DNA of 64,000 bases from Cynocephalus volans (taxonomy: Eukaryota; Chordata; Mammalia; Dermoptera; Cynocephalidae): assembly GCF_027409185.1 (NCBI RefSeq), contig NC_084466.1, forward strand, positions 74,196,501-74,260,500, read 5' to 3'. Positions 58,250-64,000 of this stretch are shown piece by piece. Both the position numbers and the translations under genes were made by a program. The notes beneath the pieces are model-generated. The model had not been told where the DNA came from and searched no databases. It was given only the letters and a program-made list of their open reading frames with translations. Numbering within the stretch: position 1 is the stretch's first letter; each line of letters starts with the position of its first letter.

Positions 58250-59040
58250 ATTAAAATGGTCATTATGGGATCATGTGTGGCCTCCTACTTGCCAGGCCAG
58301 GGATCTCTTAGGGGTCCTTATCTCCACTGTTTTCCGGCAAGCATTGGATGCTGATGTCTTGACCTCCCCCAACCACATGCTCACCACCCCTTCATGTCCA
58401 TGGCTCTAAGCACCTGAATCCTCTCAGTTCCCTTCAGTGGCTTCTCTCTCTCTAGGTACTATTTAAATACTGCCCTTGCCCTGCATTTCATCTCCAACCG
58501 GGTGTGGGCATGTTGCTAAGCATTTTCTTCAACTCCTGTAGCTGTGACTGCCAAATGCATCTTACTCCCAAACTTCAGACTTGTATTTCTAACTGCTTGT
58601 TGAAAATCTTTAACCAGTTGGGTCCTAGGAACTTCAAATTCAATATGTGCACAGACAAATTAATTTCCAAACCTGTTTCCCTTCTTATTTTAACTATGGC
58701 GATATGTAGGAAGTAGGTCAAAGACAAAGTTTTAATATTATCATTTCAATGTCTCTGTTGACTCATATTCCTGCAGGCCCCACATTCAATCAATTGCCAG
58801 TTCTGGTTACTGGATCTGCTAAGTGCTCCTCATAGCATCCACTGCTCTGTCCCTAGTGTAGATATGTAAAATTCAGTTCTCTGTCTGCTCTCCTGCTGTA
58901 TTCTAATGGCTTTCTAGGTGGTATCTTGAGATCTGTCTCCCCACGTCCATCTTTAGCCTTTCCTTGTCACTGTAGCCAGTGTTGTCTTTCTAACACCTGG
59001 GATTGATTATGCATATAAACTGTGACCTTGTTGCTTACCA
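58250..59040 (+). repeat. L2 LINE fragment
   Basis: CAAACTTCAGACTTGTATTT, TCTAACTGCTTGTTGAAAAT and CACTGTAGCCAGTGTTGTCT match L2 sense text at the RT-thumb region and beyond. Frames are broken. Confidence 0.65.
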
Positions 59041-59079
59041 AAGACTTATCTAACTTGTTTGTCTGTGGAACCATTTTAA

Positions 59080-60110
59080 TTTTTTTGAGAAAAATATATT
59101 GATATCTCACAAAATATCCCTTTGCTGTACTATGCAGTGGAGCATATTATTATTATTTTATTCTTATCTGACATGTTCTCTCCCTTTTCTGCCAGTGGAA
59201 ATCTTACCATAGCTTCCAAGGCCAGCGTGAATTCTATTTCCTCTTCACTGATAGCCCAGTAGGAAGTGGGAAGTGATTTTTTTCTCCTCTGAATTAGAAT
59301 TGCCTGGACCATTTATTTAGTAATTATCACTCGTAGTGGAGTCTTTTCAAATATATGTCATATGTGACATGTCTCTTTGAAGACAGGCTCATGAGTTATG
59401 TTTCTTTCTCTCCCCAGAGTGGCTAATTCAGGTCTTGTACCTATTATTGAGGATTTTGATAGTTGTTTTTAATTTTTAGGCTTCATGGATAGTGCTGTAT
59501 GTATTTGTCACAATTTTATTTGTTGTTTTGCTGTTTTTTTAGGAGAATTTTTTTAGCAATGAGATTATGAGTCAAAGATATAAACATTGTCATGGCTCCA
59601 AATATAGTTTGTCATGTTGCTTTTCAAAAGTATTATTATCGATTTAATGTACATAGTGGTATTTTCTATTTCTACTTTATTTTATTTTTATCCTTTGTTG
59701 TATTTTTAGTACCTTGTATTTTGTTGCTGCAACCTCAACACTACTTTATTTCCATTAATTTTTTGTTGCTTTTATAGTAGGTACAAAAGGATATCTTAAA
59801 TCTGGTTTAATTTGCATTTTTTTGCTTACAATTTGAGTATTTTCCCATATGTTTTATATGTATTTATTTTGTTTTTATCCTTTGCATATATTTTAGTACC
59901 TTGTAGTTTTGCAACTTATAATAACTTTGCACATTATATTAACCCGTTGCCATATTATAGTTCCTCAGTCTGTTTTTTTTCCTTTTTTTTTATTTTAGTT
60001 TTTCTACTGTTCAATTATATTAGTTTTAAATTTCAAAAACTCTGGATCTCTTAATATTTTTCTTTATGTTGTTATTCTGTTGCTTTGGATTTGAGAAGCT
60101 GACATTTTTC
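59080..60110 (-). repeat. Probable L1 LINE fragment
   Basis: AT-rich antisense L1-like text (GAGATTATGAGTCAAAGATA; GTTTGTCATGTTGCTTTTCA; TAATTTGCATTTTTTTGC-like). Family uncertain. Confidence 0.45.
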
Positions 60111-60302
60111 CACAGGTTGACATAAACATTCAAATTTATTTTCTGTAAGCTTATTTTTATGTACTAATATATTATGAAAGACTTCCATGGAAGAATGACC
60201 CACAAGTGCCTTGGGGAATCTTTTTTCCTGCCTTATTAACACTATCAAAATCACCACCACCCAACGCCTTCCAGGTAGATTACGAAATGTTCCTGTTACT
60301 GT

Positions 60303-60397
60303 GTATCCTTCCCATTCAGAACAATCACACTTGTTAATTTGCAATCATCACTGTATTAACACATTAATTGAAAAGATATTTTTTTATGAAATCTGAG
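60303..60397 (+). repeat. Copy A of a ~95-bp dispersed duplication
   Basis: Begins GTATCCTTCCCATTCAGAAC. It aligns with 61953-62047 at roughly 80% identity by eye with two single-base gaps. The flanks outside these limits do not match. Confidence 0.8.
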
Positions 60398-60574
60398 TTG
60401 GCTCATAATAACATATAATAGCCAGAAGTCACTTCATGACATTTTGTTCTGTAAGAAATCTTTCATGTCATTTAACTCAGTTGTGTCTTTCCCATGGTTT
60501 GCCATAACTCAAAATAGTGAAATTTAATTGCCATGTTTTCAGTGATAAAGTTTATATTCTTGGAAAATGAAATA

Positions 60575-60596
60575 TGTAGAATATAGATATTCTACA
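60575..60596. repeat. Perfect 10-bp-arm inverted repeat
   Basis: TGTAGAATAT-AG-ATATTCTACA, a 2-nt loop. AT-rich, so chance is plausible. Confidence 0.85.
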
Positions 60597-61952
60597 CTTA
60601 AGATACTTTTGAATATACCACATTTTGATCTTAAAGGAGTCCTAAGGAGGTACCATCCAGCTCTAGTAAGTTAAGAATAGAGATTAGATCATTTTCAGAC
60701 CGAAGAAAAGTAATGTCAGAATTAGAATTTACAAGTCACAATTCAGCCAATGGAAGAACTTGCAATAAAGAGAAATAGGGCAAAGTTCTAGAATCCTTCA
60801 ATATGAAGTCTCGTGGAAGAATACTTTCATAGCTGATGTACCACGGGCCCAGTCAGCCAGGGAACTGGTACCGCATACCAGAAGTTTTTTATAATGTCTA
60901 CAAATTTTATTTAACTGAAAATATTCTGATTTCATAATGGCAGCTAATGGGAAAGTAGAATCAACTTTGCAGATTTTTTATAATGAACTCTGTTAGAGAA
61001 AATTTATTCCCATACTTTGAAGAATAATGAAAAATAAGAATTTAAAAATAAATAGATGACTTTTTGTAAAGAAAAACAAAAACATGGATTCTTCAGGTTT
61101 TCTATCTTAAAAATAATCTAATATGCTTACATAGAAATTATTTCGTCCTCCAACTTCCTGAAAATACTTAAATCTTTCAGGGAAGAAATTACCATATTCC
61201 AACATTTTAGGAAATATTGGTTGGATCTAAACATAATTTCATACTTTATTTTCCTGACTTAAAAAAAAAAGAAAAACTGTCATTTTCTTTATTTCTCTCT
61301 TTGCTTAAAAGGAAATATTAGTTTTTGGCCTTTGTAAATGACAGAGCAATTCAGGCACATTCGCTTCTTCAGTTCTTGCTAGTTGTTGGGTTGTCTTATA
61401 CACCCAGAGTATGAAATTTCAAGTGGAGGATCAGTCTTATAGAAGTTTTTGACTTAAACCAAAACAAAACTGGCAGTATAATAACCAACTAGCACGTCAT
61501 TATGTTTCATAATTTCCAGTACTACCTTGAAATAGATTTTTATACCTTTCCTTCAAACTGTCTAAGATCTTTGCAATCATGCCATCCTTCTTTAAGTTCC
61601 CCTATAGTGAGTAATGCAAAACTTTTAAAGCAAATTGTGGGTTATTTTGCTTAAATATACATTGATTTTTTTCAATAAATTATCTTATTTCATTGTTGCA
61701 GTAGAAGTTAACATCAAAAGACTCTGGGGTGCCTTAGTGTATCTAAGAAGAAGTATGTTACAGTAATTATAAGTCTTACTGTATCCTGCTGTTTTTGAAT
61801 GGCCCTCAACACACACACCTCATGTCAGGACTTGAATGCAACCTGTAGAGGATGCTCTAAACAAGATTGTAACACATCTCTTAATTCTCGGTCCCATTAA
61901 GGAAGAGATTAAACACTGGATGTCCAGAGCTATTTGACCAAATCAAGACTAT

Positions 61953-62047
61953 GTATTCTTCTCATTCAGAACAATCATATTTGTTAACTTACGGTCATCA
62001 ATTATATTAGTACATGATTTGAAAAGCTATTTTTTACAAAATCAGAG
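61953..62047 (+). repeat. Copy B of a ~95-bp dispersed duplication
   Basis: Begins GTATTCTTCTCATTCAGAAC; same orientation as copy A, 1.65 kb away. Could be a local duplication or two copies of an uncatalogued repeat. Confidence 0.8.
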
Positions 62048-63034
62048 AATATAATGAACTTTAGTTTAACCAAGTTAAGGCAGGGGCCACATCTCTAGTG
62101 GTGGGGAGAAGTTCAGAATTGTGATTACAGTAAAAGTAGTCAAAATGTGGAGGCAAATAGATTTATTGTAAGCTTATTTGCACTCATTAGCATAAGGAAA
62201 CCCATTTGGGCTTTTTCTGAATTCACTGATAATGTAGCAGATTCTGCCTGACTAAGCACCGTGTGCTGTGTGATCTTGGATTTGGTGACAGCTCCTTCCC
62301 TTCCTCTTAGCACAAGATCATCCTTTATTGGATACTCATATCCTTCTCCAAGATTCCCACAGCAGTCTTTGAATCTGATAGTAGAGGCAGAGGAGCCTCA
62401 TAGTTACAGCACAGATTAAACACACATTCCTTCTGACTGTGGTTACTTGAACCAAACCGGCATTGCCTTCTCTAAGTTGTCATCGGAGGACTTTTTTATG
62501 CTTTAAAATTTTTTCTGTCCTTTTTGTACATAGATATATATAAAAAAAGTGCTTTATTTTCTCTTTCAGCAAACCCATTCCGTATCGTTATGTCAAAAAT
62601 CCTCCCTGTTCTAGTGCAGCTTTTTCTAAAATTAGAAGAGTTTGATGAAATGTAAATCACTCTGTTTTTGTTTTGATTTTAGTTCTTAGCTTAGTATATA
62701 AACTTACCAATATTCAGACCATTGCATGTCTTCAGTTAGCACAGAATTCTGACAGAGGCTGACTTTGCCAGCTAAATTATGGGCTGTGTGCCCTTTTGGG
62801 GAGTGTTTGGGGCATTCTCACATTGAGATGAACCCAATGTGATGTATGGTGGTAACTTACATAGTTACAAACAATTAACACCTTCTAACATAAGACCTGC
62901 TTACTGATTTCTAGTAATTTGGTTTTTAATTGTCATTTCAAGCTTACTTGCAATTAGGGTAATGCTACCGCCAGTCATTTCGTTTGCATGGCAGTTTTGC
63001 ATTTGAGATAATTTTGATTTCTACTATAATTTGA

Positions 63035-63170
63035 TCTTCATGAAAACCCAGTGAGGTGTTACTTGACAGATGAATAAACCACAAATCAAGAAGTCTAGGG
63101 GACTTGTCCAAGGTCACATGCTTGGAGAGGACAAGTCTTGATCTCGAATTTCCAATTCTCTCCTCCCACT
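63035..63170 (-). repeat. MIR SINE fragment
   Basis: GTGAGGTGTTACTTGACAGA, GGACTTGTCCAAGGTCACAT and AAGTCTTGATCTCGAATTTC are antisense MIR core and head. Confidence 0.75.
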
Positions 63171-63673
63171 ATCACGTTCATGCTGTTCCTCCATAAAGCC
63201 CTCAAAACACCACTGTTGCTGTCACCCCCACGTATATATTTTTGATATCTACTTGAATCCTGAGAAAAGCATACTGGGGACAAGTCATGATCTTCCAGGT
63301 GAATAGAAAGGGAGTTGGTTAAACTTGCACTATTTGTACAACTTCTTGTGAGGCATAATATGTATGTGTACACACTACAGTGTATTTGTAAAACATTTGC
63401 AAAATAAATATTTGATAATATGAATAACTGTCCTTTTTTATTTTTGAAACCCTGGTTCAGTTATTTTTATGTGAATACTTATTCTGTGGCTTCAGATGCC
63501 TGCACTATTAATTTAAAAATAGGATAAGGACTTAGATAAAAGTAAATGGTCTGTGTTGGATTATGTCTAGGTCACTTTATCTGCAATTATGAAGGCTTTC
63601 AAAGCATTTTTACCTGTTCCTGGTTACAAAGACGTATTAACCCAGGAAAAAGTCATTATAAAATCTTTAATTT

Positions 63674-63771
63674 TGGCTGGTCAGTTAGCTCCATTGGTTA
63701 GACCACAGTGTTATAACACTTAGGTCAAGGGTTTATATCCCTGTACCGGCTGCCACCAAAACAAACAAAAG
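63674..63771 (+). repeat. Monomeric tRNA-Ile-like CYN SINE with 13-bp target-site duplication
   Basis: GGCTGGTCAGTTAGCTCCAT, GGTTAGACCACAGTGTTATA, GGTCAAGGGTTTATATCCCT and GTACCGGCTGCCA keep almost the whole tRNA-Ile layout including matching acceptor-arm ends. AAATCTTTAATTT flanks it (63661-63673, 63772-63784). This is the simplest form of the family and is not a tRNA gene: an A-rich tail follows and box B is altered. Confidence 0.9.
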
Positions 63772-63940
63772 AAATCTTTAATTTCAAAACACTTTGACCT
63801 AACTTCATGACATACGTAGTTAGAATCAGTCATTTAGTCATTTTACAATTCGTCATCTCTTGTTACATGTGTTACTTTCTTTTGTTAATGATCCAAATCT
63901 ACTTAACAGTTTGAGTAATTTCATTAAAAGATTCTATGTT

Positions 63941-64000
63941 GGGCCGAGCCCGTGGCGCACTCGGGAGAGTGCAGCGCTGAGAGCGCGGCGAAGCTCCCGC
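63941..64000 (+). repeat. CYN-type SINE, cut by the window end
   Basis: GGGCCGAGCCCGTGGCGCAC then GGGAGAGTGCAGCGCTGAGA; the 3' part lies outside the window. Confidence 0.9.

Larger units (their letters stand above)
50537..64000 (+). other. DCLK1: DCLK1 intron 2 (5' part)
   Basis: Begins with a good donor GTGAGC and runs past the window end. No second doublecortin-domain exon was found, which fits a very long second intron. Repeats are listed separately. 51100-52480, 53150-54500 and 60400-63000 hold few recognisable repeats. The listed open frames in this span have no familiar domain. Confidence 0.8.

Noticed and set aside
63674-63771. Possible tRNA-Ile gene
   Set aside because: Poly(A)-like tail, flanking target duplications, altered box B and extra bases in the D arm show a SINE.
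1-64000. CRISPR arrays, operons, riboswitches or bacterial-type defence systems
   Set aside because: None seen; the sequence is mammalian nuclear DNA throughout.

Overview
This is a nuclear genomic window from a placental mammal. Ancient mammalian repeats (MIR, L2, L3/CR1, L1M, MaLR LTRs, MER5) make up most of it. It also holds at least eight tRNA-derived SINEs of a kind I associate with colugos (Dermoptera; CYN family, tRNA-Ile related). Several of these have perfect target-site duplications and long A tails. A colugo (Galeopterus or Cynocephalus) is therefore the best guess; this is inference, because no alignment could be run.

Layout: (1) 107-318 is a 3' coding exon of SOHLH2 (germ-cell bHLH transcription factor) on the + strand. 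Its reading frame ends at a TGA just before sequence that still looks coding, and a consensus GTAAGT donor lies 45 nt after the stop. (2) About 0.4-44.5 kb is intergenic and dominated by repeats. It includes a nested L1 block (29.6-38.1 kb) in which a younger L1 keeps its 5' and 3' ends but has lost the ORFs and itself carries a dimeric CYN SINE, plus a CR1/L3 fossil split by a DNA transposon. (3) 44.6-45.6 kb is a CpG island with the promoter and non-coding first exon of DCLK1. (4) 45.1-50.1 kb is DCLK1 intron 1. (5) 50142-50536 is DCLK1 exon 2, with the start codon at 50161 and codons 1-125. (6) 50.5-64 kb is the start of a long DCLK1 intron 2, and no further exon was recognised. Two genes in tandem, same orientation, separated by roughly 40 kb, agrees with my recollection of the human chromosome 13 SOHLH2-DCLK1 order.

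The two genes are neighbours but not partners: SOHLH2 is a germline transcription factor and DCLK1 is a neuronal/epithelial microtubule-binding kinase. Almost all other open frames are chance frames in repeats or in the CpG island. I saw no bacterial-type systems, CRISPR arrays or intact mobile-element genes. The most unusual items are the SOHLH2 stop, the internally deleted L1 with intact ends, the single upstream ORF in the DCLK1 leader, the SINE against the DCLK1 exon 2 splice acceptor, and a duplicated ~95-bp segment in intron 2.
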